From JAEZKC01 sp046538945 (GTDB lineage Bacteria > Fibrobacterota > Chitinivibrionia > Chitinivibrionales > Chitinispirillaceae), in assembly GCA_046538945.1 (NCBI GenBank), contig JBKHHW010000181.1, positions 1-6,253 on the forward strand: a DNA stretch of 6,253 nt. Direction: 5' to 3'. Position numbers and translations under genes: made by a program. A model generated the notes under the pieces. The model made no database searches. It saw only the letters and a program-made list of their open reading frames with translations, and was not told the DNA's origin. Position 1 is the stretch's first letter. Each line of letters starts with the position of its first letter. Below are positions 1 to 5,701 of the stretch, in pieces.

Positions 1-40
1 CAACCAGGCACCCCAGGGTGTTCTCCAGCTTCTCAGGTAA
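1..40 (+). CDS. Flagellin, C-terminal end only (partial)
   Basis: Reading from base 2, the codons give NQAPQGVLQLLR followed by TAA at 38-40. This is the very conserved last stretch of bacterial flagellins, the C-terminal D0 helix that packs in the filament core and is needed for export and polymerisation. Only 12 complete codons are inside the window, so nothing can be said about the rest of the protein. The neighbours support the call: an intrinsic terminator follows at once, then flaG and fliD, a common arrangement downstream of a flagellin gene. It is too short to decide which flagellin paralogue it is. Confidence 0.85.
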   Translation, partial: NQAPQGVLQLLR

Positions 41-71
41 GTTTCAGCTTTCTGAAACTATGGTGCGGTAC

Positions 72-100
72 GGCCGGGGGGGATCCCTCCGGCCTTTTTT
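72..100 (+). terminator. Intrinsic terminator of the flagellin gene
   Basis: GGCCGG (72-77) pairs with CCGGCC (89-94). The stem continues with a G-U pair (78/88) and GGG (79-81) with CCC (85-87), closing on a three-base loop (82-84). A run of six T follows directly (95-100). This GC-rich 10-bp stem plus T tract is a textbook Rho-independent terminator. It lies 31 bases after the flagellin stop and insulates the highly expressed flagellin transcript from flaG. Confidence 0.9.
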
Positions 101-115
101 CGATGGAGATGGTTC

Positions 116-144
116 TTGATATCGGTTGGTTCTTTTGGTATAGT
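116..144 (+). promoter_or_regulatory. Sigma-70-type promoter candidate upstream of flaG (distal)
   Basis: TTGATA (116-121) and TATAGT (139-144) each match the sigma-70 consensus at five of six positions and are separated by exactly 17 bases. It sits just after the flagellin terminator and would start transcription near 151, giving flaG a leader of about 160 bases. No sigma-28 motif with correct spacing was seen, so the flaG-fliD block may be read by the housekeeping sigma factor. The call rests on motif matching only. Confidence 0.5.
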
Positions 145-251
145 AATATTCGGATCTGCTTCTGGTATGAAGTGCTTGAATACGGAAGATCTGATAGTTT
201 GATTCCCTTAATACTGAATGAGTTAAAGTTGCCGGAAAATATTAGTTCAGT

Positions 252-280
252 TTCGAAATTACCGGTCGATATATTATAAT
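252..280 (+). promoter_or_regulatory. Promoter candidate directly upstream of flaG (proximal)
   Basis: A perfect TATAAT lies at 275-280, with a poor -35 (TTCGAA, 252-257, three of six matches) 17 bases upstream. Transcription would start near 287, leaving a leader of about 23 bases before the flaG ATG. The weak -35 suggests that, if real, it needs an activator or is secondary to the promoter at 116-144. The region is AT-rich, so a chance TATAAT is possible. Confidence 0.4.
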
Positions 281-286
281 AGACCG
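263..286 (+). repeat. Short inverted repeat around the proximal -10 of flaG
   Basis: CGGTC (263-267) and GACCG (282-286) are inverted copies separated by 14 bases that contain the TATAAT box. ATT (258-260) and AAT (288-290) add a few more symmetric bases if a one-base offset is allowed. The position over the -10 would suit a repressor operator. With arms of only five bases, chance is not excluded. Confidence 0.3.
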
Positions 287-309
287 AAATCCCAACAGGA
301 GTGACTATT

Positions 310-687
310 ATGAAAATCGGATCAGTCACTGCAGCATCCCTGGACTCTGCTCATCTGACACCCGGTAATTCTTCTGGTGCCACTGAAGTGCAGCAGCAAA
401 CAGCTACTGCTGCCGCGGAAATTCAGAAGAAAACGGAGTCGGCTCAGCAATCCGTTGAAAAAGAGTGGGAGCTGATGGAAAAGCCCATCGAGCAGGCCAA
501 CCAGTCGCTCAAGGCTTATGACCGGAGGATCGACCGTAGCGTGCACGATGTAACCCGCACGGTCATGTACACTATCACCGATACTAAAACAAACGAAGTT
601 ATCGCCGAGTATCCGCCCAAAAAAATTCAGGACATGATAGCCAAGATGTGGGAGCTTGCGGGATTATTCGTGGATGAAAAAGCCTAA
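310..687 (+). CDS. flaG: FlaG family flagellar protein
   Basis: A 125-residue protein of usual FlaG size. The first 45 residues are a low-complexity Ser/Thr/Ala/Gln-rich region, followed by a charged helical stretch (about 45-75). The conserved FlaG domain fills the C-terminus: a beta-like segment VMYTITDTKTNEVIAEYPP, then KKIQDMIAKMWELAGLFVDEKA ending the protein, which is the family signature. FlaG proteins act with FliD and influence filament length; the exact biochemical role is unclear. I start at ATG 310 because AGGAG at 297-301 sits eight bases upstream. The in-frame GTG at 301 overlaps that Shine-Dalgarno and is unlikely to be used. The gene is followed 21 bases later by fliD and is probably co-transcribed with it. 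Confidence 0.9.
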   Translation: MKIGSVTAASLDSAHLTPGNSSGATEVQQQTATAAAEIQKKTESAQQSVEKEWELMEKPIEQANQSLKAYDRRIDRSVHDVTRTVMYTITDTKTNEVIAEYPPKKIQDMIAKMWELAGLFVDEKA

Positions 688-708
688 TTTTAACAGGATT
701 TCGAGCAT

Positions 709-2628
709 ATGGATACCTTAAGACTTACCGGAATGGCCACGGGCCTGGATACAGAACAGATGGTCAGAGATCTGTCTAAAGCTCAAACTGTCAGAATCGA
801 CACGGTGAAAAAAGATAAACAGCTCGTCTTGTGGAAACAGGAGGCGTATCGCGATATCATCGGCAAAATCAATGATTTCACGGACAGCCACTTCAATCTG
901 GTGAATTCCGACACCAATTTCAGATCCCCCAACGCGTTCGCTAAATTCGACTATGACATAAAGCTTGCCGGTGAAGCTACAAGTGCGGTTGAAGTCACCG
1001 CCAATGGAGATCTGAAGGATTTTGATCAGACTATCCAGTCCGTTTCCCAGCTGGCCACAAAGGATACCTGGACCGGAGACGCGCTTAATCTCAGGGGAAT
1101 AAAGAGCAGTGGATTCTCTATAGATAACTTCAAGAGCACGCTTGGGACAGAGGATTTTGAGGTGGCGCTCGCAGTTGATGGAACCACCCGCACTGTTCAG
1201 CTAAGCAATGCCGATGTCCAGGCGATGACCAGCGTTGATGATCTGGTTGCTGCTCTTAATAGTGAAATCGGAGCCCAGTTCGGGGCGGATTTCGGAAACA
1301 TAGTATCCAAGTCTGATATCAACGGCAATGATGAGCTGGTTATAGACAAAAACGGCAACACGATCAGAATCATGGAGCAGATCGGTTCCGCTGCCTCGAT
1401 GGAGGCTCTCACCGTCACTTCCGGTGCGGGAAATCTGGATTTCGAGGATAAGAGTATTTCGGAGCTGTTCGATTTCACCGGAACAGATCTCTCATCCATC
1501 GATATAAACGGCACGACAAACCTCGGCATTACGGAAGATGACACCATAGCGGAACTGATTTCAAAGGTGAACACATCTGATGCAGGTGTGACACTCAGCT
1601 ACAATGCGGATTCGGACAGCTTTGTTTTAGAAAGCGCGAATGAGGGTTCAGCCAACGATATCAGCCTGGCTGCGGGAGATACCGAAAACTTCTTTGCCCA
1701 GCTGGGAGTGGCGGACGGCCCCGACAGGGTCCGCGGGCAGAATGCTCATCTGACTCTCAACGGGGTCGATATCGTAAAAACATCCAATTCGTTTAGTATG
1801 GATGGCATGGCCATCTCTCTTAAAGAGACCTACGACGGTTCGTCCGGTGACATTTCCATCAATGTCAACAAGGATTCCGATGCCATTATCGATAATGTCA
1901 AATCCTTTGTGGAGGAGTACAACGGGGTTATAGGGGATCTCCAGGACAGGATCAGCGAGAAAAGAAACAGAGACTATCCTCCACTGACAGAAGACCAGAA
2001 AAAGGAGCTGAGCGAAGAGGAAATCGAGAAATGGGAGGCTATCGCCAAGCAGGGTCTTCTGGGAAATGATCGGGAACTGCAGAATCTGGCTAACCAGATG
2101 CGACGTGCTGTGTACGAGAAAGTGTCAGGCGTGGGCATAAGCATGGCGGAAATCGGGATAACCACCTCATCGAACTACAAAGAGGGCGGAAAGCTCATCA
2201 TTGATGAAGCCAAGCTCAACTCAGCAGTAGAAAACAGGTACGAAGAAGTTGTGGATCTGTTCACCGCTCAATCTGATAAGTCATATACCGATTCGGCCAA
2301 CAAGCAAGAGCGTTACAATGAAAACGGTGTCGCCAACAGACTGAATGATATTTTCCAGGACGCTGTCAGGACAACCAGGGATTCCAACAACAAGAAAGGG
2401 TATCTGGTTGAAAAGGCCGGAGTTGAGAATGATGCGACAGCTTTCAACAATGCCCTTCAGAAGTCTGTAAATCGCTACGACAAGAGAATAAATCTGCTCC
2501 TTGAACGTCTTCAGGATCAGGAAGATAGGTATTATGCCATGTTCGCCAGATTGGAAACCGCCATGGCGCAACTTCAGAATCAGTCCTCCATGTTCATGCA
2601 GCAGCTCGGAACGGGCGGGGGTCAATAA
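709..2628 (+). CDS. fliD: Flagellar filament cap protein FliD (HAP2)
   Basis: A 639-residue FliD, which forms the cap at the filament tip and helps exported flagellin fold and insert. The N-terminal FliD domain (about 1-115) opens with LRLTGMATGLDTEQMVRDL, the usual FliD start, then the helical segment around LWKQEAYRDI. A flagellin-hook IN-like segment lies near 245-320 (DINGTT...DTIAELISKVN...GVTLSYN). The C-terminal FliD domain spans about 343-625 and includes PLTEDQKKELSEEEIEKWE (425-443), a segment known from Firmicutes-type FliDs, plus GLLGNDRELQ. The C-terminal coiled coil ends ARLETAMAQLQNQSSMFMQQLG. No cysteine is present, as is common for secreted flagellar axial proteins. AGGA (695-698) lies ten bases before the ATG. 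Neighbours flaG upstream and a chaperone-like gene downstream support one transcription unit. Confidence 0.96.
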   Translation: MDTLRLTGMATGLDTEQMVRDLSKAQTVRIDTVKKDKQLVLWKQEAYRDIIGKINDFTDSHFNLVNSDTNFRSPNAFAKFDYDIKLAGEATSAVEVTANGDLKDFDQTIQSVSQLATKDTWTGDALNLRGIKSSGFSIDNFKSTLGTEDFEVALAVDGTTRTVQLSNADVQAMTSVDDLVAALNSEIGAQFGADFGNIVSKSDINGNDELVIDKNGNTIRIMEQIGSAASMEALTVTSGAGNLDFEDKSISELFDFTGTDLSSIDINGTTNLGITEDDTIAELISKVNTSDAGVTLSYNADSDSFVLESANEGSANDISLAAGDTENFFAQLGVADGPDRVRGQNAHLTLNGVDIVKTSNSFSMDGMAISLKETYDGSSGDISINVNKDSDAIIDNVKSFVEEYNGVIGDLQDRISEKRNRDYPPLTEDQKKELSEEEIEKWEAIAKQGLLGNDRELQNLANQMRRAVYEKVSGVGISMAEIGITTSSNYKEGGKLIIDEAKLNSAVENRYEEVVDLFTAQSDKSYTDSANKQERYNENGVANRLNDIFQDAVRTTRDSNNKKGYLVEKAGVENDATAFNNALQKSVNRYDKRINLLLERLQDQEDRYYAMFARLETAMAQLQNQSSMFMQQLGTGGGQ

Positions 2629-2631
2629 ACC

Positions 2632-2994
2632 GTGACCGTAAAAGAATATCTGGAAGCAGTACTTGAAAAGACAGTCCATATCAACGGTGGAATCAAAGCC
2701 GGGGATATGGACATTGTGTTGAAAGCCCTCGGGGCCAGGGAGGAGATGATCGAATCCTTTGGCCAGAACAGAATCAACACCTCTGATCCCGTTCTTTTAC
2801 AGATTGCACAAAAGATTCAATCAGTTGATGGAGAGAACAGGCGTCTTCTCAGGGATTCGATGAAGAGCTGCGAGTCGGAGATGTTCGAGGTGAGGCGCCG
2901 GCTGATGGAGGTCGAGACGGGGAAAAAGGCCGCGGAGCAGTATCATCTTGCAGGCGGTGGTTCCCGGGGGGCAATGTTTGATCTGAAGCGGTAG
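2632..2994 (+). CDS. Small helical protein, probable FliT-like flagellar export chaperone
   Basis: 120 residues, predicted almost entirely helical, no signal peptide or membrane segment. The first part (YLEAVLEK...GDMDIVLKALGAREEMIESF, 6-43) has the FlgN/FliT-like pattern of a helix followed by a length-controlled L..R..L.. segment. The second part (DPVLLQIAQKIQSVDGENRRLLRDSM, 52-77, then RRLMEVETGKKAAEQYH) resembles the I..ID..N..LL / K.A...Y pattern of FliT-like chaperones, and the end GAMFDLKR recalls their short C-terminal tail. FliT-type proteins bind FliD before export. The GTG start lies four bases after the fliD stop, behind a poor Shine-Dalgarno (G run at 2617-2621). A later ATG (2707) would remove the first helix. 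Position directly after fliD is where fliS or fliT is expected; this is not FliS. Family assignment is inferred by pattern, not by alignment. Confidence 0.6.
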   Translation: MTVKEYLEAVLEKTVHINGGIKAGDMDIVLKALGAREEMIESFGQNRINTSDPVLLQIAQKIQSVDGENRRLLRDSMKSCESEMFEVRRRLMEVETGKKAAEQYHLAGGGSRGAMFDLKR

Positions 2995-3003
2995 GGTAGT
3001 TCC

Positions 3004-3042
3004 CTGGAGGTGAATATTCAGGATAAACCTGCTCACCTCCGG
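3004..3042. terminator. Stem-loop between convergent genes, possible terminator without T tract
   Basis: GGAGGTGA (3006-3013) is an exact inverted copy of TCACCTCC (3033-3040). One G-U pair (3005/3041) and one C-G pair (3004/3042) extend the outer stem to ten pairs. Inside, CAGG (3019-3022) pairs with CCTG (3028-3031) around a five-base loop, giving a two-tier hairpin. It begins ten bases after the stop of the chaperone-like gene and lies downstream of both converging genes. Neither strand has a T run next to the stem, so it is not a classical intrinsic terminator. RNA 3'-end protection or a bidirectional stop are possible. Confidence 0.4.
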
Positions 3043-3100
3043 AGACGTCTGATATTCCTTAGTGCTTAATTGCAGGTATATGGACCGGAAAAAAGCTGTT

Positions 3101-4495
3101 CTAGCCGTCCTTGCTGTTTATTCCTCCAATACGCAATATTTTCGAATAATCCACCTGTATCATTTTGTTTTCTTCCGGTTCATCCATGAATGAAACCTTG
3201 AGTACATCCCCCGCCCGGATAAACGAGTTTCTCATTCCGTTCAGAGATTTGATAATTTCCACACTCTGTCCGGTCTTCACGGCTATGGAGGAGAGTGTCT
3301 CACCTCTGGCCACCACATAATGTCCCTTTGAATTATGCTGCTCTCTTTTCCATAGGCTGTCTGGAGCATTCATGGCGGCAGCAGCTACCTGTTTGGGAGA
3401 TATGCGGGAAAGATCTATCCGCAGGCTGTAGCCCGCGGGGATGGGGAGATTCAGCTCATACACTTCGGGAAGTATTGCCGGGTTGTGCTCCATTATACTC
3501 TTCTTTGATATCCCCAGGATTCTGCTTATCTGTTCTGTATTCATATTATAGTTAAGAAGCAAGTCATAGTAGTTTTTTCTGCTGTCAAAGGAAACAGTGT
3601 CGAAATACGCTTCCGGCCTGAGTGCGATCTGGCAGGCGGCGATGAAGCAGCTGTAGAAGTTTTTGGAGGCGAACTGAAAAGAGGGACTTTCATATTCGTT
3701 GGCGATTACTCCCAAATCTGTCGATCCCACTGATTCCACCGCCCTCGTTATGCCAGCAACTCCGTGATTGTAGGCACTCAGGGCCAGAGGCCAGCTTCCC
3801 AGCTGCTCGTATGCCCACTTGAGGTACAATCCCGCGGCTCTGGTGGAGAGAATGGGGTCGCGCCTTTCGTCGATATGGGAATCTATCCGCAAAAACTGCC
3901 GTCCGGTTGCGGGCATGAACTGCCATAATCCTGCCGCTCCCACTTTTGAATAGGCATCGTAGTTGAATGAGGATTCCACATGAGGCAAAAAGGCCAGAAG
4001 GGAGGGTATTTCCAGCTCCTTGAATATGGAATGAATGGTGTCCATTAAGGCTCCTGACCTCCTGATCCCCTCCAGAAACCTTTCCCGTTGTCCCAACTGA
4101 AAGCGTATGCGCTTTTGGGCCCCTTTGAAATGCTCCGGAGCGTGTATTTCAAAAAGTCTTTTTATTCTGCGCTCCCGCATCGACAGGGAGATATCGGGGC
4201 GGCTTTCTATATTTTTTAAGAGCCGGGCGATTTCCTTGCGCTGTTTGTTCAGGTGGGAATTCAGGTCTCTTTCCAGTAAATCTTTCACATTTATTGTGTC
4301 ATAGATGACAAGGGGGTAATCGCGGTCGTGCAGCACACCTTCTGTGAGAGATATTTCGGTATAGATCAGCCTCCAGAACTCCACATTGTCCTCAAGGCTG
4401 GAGGGCAGGGGAAAGAGAGCCGGGTCTATGGAAGCTCTTGTGATTCCTGAAAAAAGGAGCAGGAAAAAAGCAATGCCCAGAGGTGAACTTTTCAT
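3101..4495 (-). CDS. mltD: Exported MltD-like lytic transglycosylase with LysM
   Basis: A 464-residue periplasmic enzyme that cleaves peptidoglycan glycan strands to 1,6-anhydro-muropeptides. Residues 1-21 form a signal peptide (MKSSP, a hydrophobic core GIAFFLLLFSGI, cleavage likely after ITRA); no lipobox cysteine is present. A helical region (60-160) leads into the SLT/GH23-type domain (about 160-290) with the catalytic Glu174 in LPHVESSFN, then GAAGLWQFMP (186-195) and AYNHG (241-245). A degenerate LysM-like segment (about 310-360) precedes a clear C-terminal LysM (392-435, HYVVARGETLSSIAVKTGQ...IRAGDVLKV) that binds glycan. I choose ATG 4495 because it begins the signal peptide; its Shine-Dalgarno (GGGA) is weak. 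An in-frame TTG at 4627 with a better GGGAGAGG would add 44 polar residues before the signal peptide. The gene converges on the flagellar block and diverges from yggS. E. coli MltD is a lipoprotein of similar length; this one appears soluble. Confidence 0.93.
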   Translation of the reverse strand: MKSSPLGIAFFLLLFSGITRASIDPALFPLPSSLEDNVEFWRLIYTEISLTEGVLHDRDYPLVIYDTINVKDLLERDLNSHLNKQRKEIARLLKNIESRPDISLSMRERRIKRLFEIHAPEHFKGAQKRIRFQLGQRERFLEGIRRSGALMDTIHSIFKELEIPSLLAFLPHVESSFNYDAYSKVGAAGLWQFMPATGRQFLRIDSHIDERRDPILSTRAAGLYLKWAYEQLGSWPLALSAYNHGVAGITRAVESVGSTDLGVIANEYESPSFQFASKNFYSCFIAACQIALRPEAYFDTVSFDSRKNYYDLLLNYNMNTEQISRILGISKKSIMEHNPAILPEVYELNLPIPAGYSLRIDLSRISPKQVAAAAMNAPDSLWKREQHNSKGHYVVARGETLSSIAVKTGQSVEIIKSLNGMRNSFIRAGDVLKVSFMDEPEENKMIQVDYSKILRIGGINSKDG

Positions 4496-4640
4496 GATTT
4501 TTCCCGGTGTGAGGTGTTTGGTATGAAACTCAGCCTCCGCAATTATTCTGCCATGCCGGGGAATGCCCGGTGAGCTGGCGTTCGACTTTCCCCAAAAGGT
4601 TTCTCTCCCCAATTTCGAACCTGCCAAACGCCTCTCCCGC

Positions 4641-4664
4641 GTTTATTATATTTCTATGATATAG
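4641..4664. promoter_or_regulatory. AT-rich divergent promoter region between mltD and yggS
   Basis: In the 238-base gap between the two divergent genes, this AT-rich patch holds candidate -10 boxes for both directions. On the minus strand there is a perfect TATAAT (4650 down to 4645) and on the plus strand TATGAT (4655-4660). No convincing -35 was found at 16-18 bases for either, so the exact promoters are uncertain. The rest of the gap (4496-4640) is the presumed mltD leader and contains a small hairpin, CCGGG (4556-4560) with CCCGG (4566-4570). Confidence 0.35.
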
Positions 4665-4703
4665 CAGACTCTTGATCATTCTTTCGGCAAGCGTAACACA
4701 AAC

Positions 4704-4728
4704 CGCTTCCTTCGGATCATACGGAAGG
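4704..4728 (+). promoter_or_regulatory. Short hairpin overlapping the yggS ribosome binding site
   Basis: CCTTC (4709-4713) can pair with GAAGG (4724-4728), which contains the yggS Shine-Dalgarno. An alternative register pairs CTTCC (4706-4710) with GGAAG (4723-4727). Upstream, AAGCG (4689-4693) can pair with CGCTT (4704-4708), which would compete with the second register. This could modulate translation of yggS, but the stems are only five pairs and the idea is inferred from sequence alone. Confidence 0.2.
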
Positions 4729-4733
4729 CGAAT

Positions 4734-5420
4734 ATGAGTAATCCGCAGATGTCAGAACGTTTGGAAATGGTGCGCCAGAGGATCGCGGGCGCCTGTGCCA
4801 AAGCCGGGCGCAAGCCCGACTCGGTGCGCCTCATTGCGGTTACCAAAAACCACCCCGCATCCACGCTTCAGGACCTGATTGACCTGGGGGTTCGTGACCT
4901 GGGAGAAAACAGGGTCCAGGAGATCGAGCAGAAAGTGCCTCTGCTCAAAGGCGAATTCACCATGCACATGATCGGGCATCTTCAGACCAACAAGGCGCAG
5001 AAGGTGCTGCCGCTTGTGGATTGGATCCAGTCGGTGGACAGAGAAAAGCTGATAAAAAGGCTGGAAACGCTTATCGGGGATGGGCCCAAAAAGAAGGTGC
5101 TTCTCGAGGTGAATACCTCCGGTGAGGAGGCCAAGTCGGGGTGTTCGCCCGATGAGTGCGCCGAGCTGTGCGGACGGTTAAGGGAAAGCAGCGCTCTCGA
5201 GTTGAGAGGGCTTATGACTATCGGTCCTCTGGGTGGAGATGAGGCGGCGGTTCGCAACGCGTTTTCACACCTTCGTTCTCTGGCGGAGAAGAACTGTTCT
5301 TTTCTGGAAAAACCGGAGATTTCCATGGGTATGAGCGGTGATTTCGGGTGGGCCATAGAGGAAGGGGCTACTATGGTGAGAATCGGAACTCTTCTGGTTG
5401 GTGAAAGAAGGAGGATGTGA
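4734..5420 (+). CDS. yggS: YggS/YlmE family PLP-binding homeostasis protein
   Basis: A 228-residue member of the PLPBP family (YggS/YlmE), a cytoplasmic fold-type III PLP protein with no known catalytic activity that buffers pyridoxal phosphate. Visible family motifs: the PLP lysine Lys38 in IAVTKNHP, GENRVQE (57-63), HMIGHLQTNK (78-87), VNTSGEEAKSGC (126-137), RGLMTIGP (158-165) and the C-terminal SMGMSGDFGWAIEEGATMVRIGTLLVGER (197-225). Length is normal. The ATG at 4734 follows GGAAGG (4723-4728) by five bases; a second ATG at 4749 is possible but less well placed. It heads an operon with yggT (TGATG overlap) and divIVA, the same grouping as ylmE-ylmG-divIVA near the division cluster of Firmicutes, here without sepF or ylmH. 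Proteobacteria usually show yggS-proC-yggT; proC is absent here. Confidence 0.96.
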   Translation: MSNPQMSERLEMVRQRIAGACAKAGRKPDSVRLIAVTKNHPASTLQDLIDLGVRDLGENRVQEIEQKVPLLKGEFTMHMIGHLQTNKAQKVLPLVDWIQSVDREKLIKRLETLIGDGPKKKVLLEVNTSGEEAKSGCSPDECAELCGRLRESSALELRGLMTIGPLGGDEAAVRNAFSHLRSLAEKNCSFLEKPEISMGMSGDFGWAIEEGATMVRIGTLLVGERRRM

Positions 5421-5680
5421 TGTCACCTGTCGGTCTGGTTCATCTGGTTTTCCGTGCCGCGAGTATACTGATATTTGCCAGGGTGATTTTGTCCTGGATC
5501 CCCTCGGTGCAGAACAGTCCGGCGGGGGAGTGGGTGTACCGGCTGACCGAACCGCTCCTTGAGCCGCTCAGGAGGCTTATACCCTCAGGATCCATGGGTA
5601 TCGATTTTACACCCATAATAGCGCTGTTGCTTTTGCGGGTGCTTGAGTTCATTGTGGTACAGATGCTTTTAGCTCTATAA
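5420..5680 (+). CDS. yggT: YggT/YlmG family small membrane protein
   Basis: An 86-residue inner-membrane protein of the YGGT family. Two transmembrane segments are visible: about 5-29, ending in the conserved RVILSWIP, and about 63-86 (FTPIIALLLLRVLEFIVVQMLLAL). Between them lies the family loop LTEPLLEPLRRLIP...GIDFTP. Family members are linked to envelope or division processes in bacteria and to thylakoid organisation in plastids and cyanobacteria; the molecular function is not settled. The ATG at 5420 overlaps the yggS stop (TGATG) and has a near-perfect AAGGAGG (5408-5414) five bases upstream; the in-frame GTG at 5417 is too close to that site. It ends in tandem stops (TAATAA, 5678-5683) and divIVA starts 21 bases later. 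Translational coupling to yggS is likely. Confidence 0.94.
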   Translation: MSPVGLVHLVFRAASILIFARVILSWIPSVQNSPAGEWVYRLTEPLLEPLRRLIPSGSMGIDFTPIIALLLLRVLEFIVVQMLLAL

Positions 5681-5701
5681 TAAAAACACACGGGAGTGGA
5701 A

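Noticed and set aside
164..175. Sigma-54-like GG...GC upstream of flaG
   Set aside because: GG (164-165) and GC (174-175) are eight bases apart, whereas sigma-54 promoters need ten between the GG and GC.
224..238. Sigma-28-like half sites TAAAGTT and GCCGGAAA
   Set aside because: The two elements are directly adjacent instead of being separated by about 11 bases after the first, so they cannot form a sigma-28 promoter.
33..329. Minus-strand open frame of 98 codons across the flaG upstream region
   Set aside because: It covers the flagellin end and its terminator, has no Shine-Dalgarno, resembles no family I know, and its start lies inside flaG.
2632..2994. Chaperone-like gene as FliS
   Set aside because: The FliS hallmarks (an early Tyr-rich N-terminus and the LLxxLYDGA-like helix) are absent; the pattern fits FliT/FlgN-type proteins better.
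3089..3094. T run on the minus strand after mltD as an intrinsic terminator
   Set aside because: Six T follow the mltD stop on that strand, but no stem of more than three pairs precedes them.
3295..3555. Plus-strand open frame opposite the mltD C-terminal region
   Set aside because: It is antisense to a well-supported gene with conserved domains, has no recognisable motif and looks like a codon-bias shadow.
4982..5356. Minus-strand open frame opposite yggS
   Set aside because: It lies wholly within yggS, whose family motifs cover the same bases; no Shine-Dalgarno or known motif supports it.
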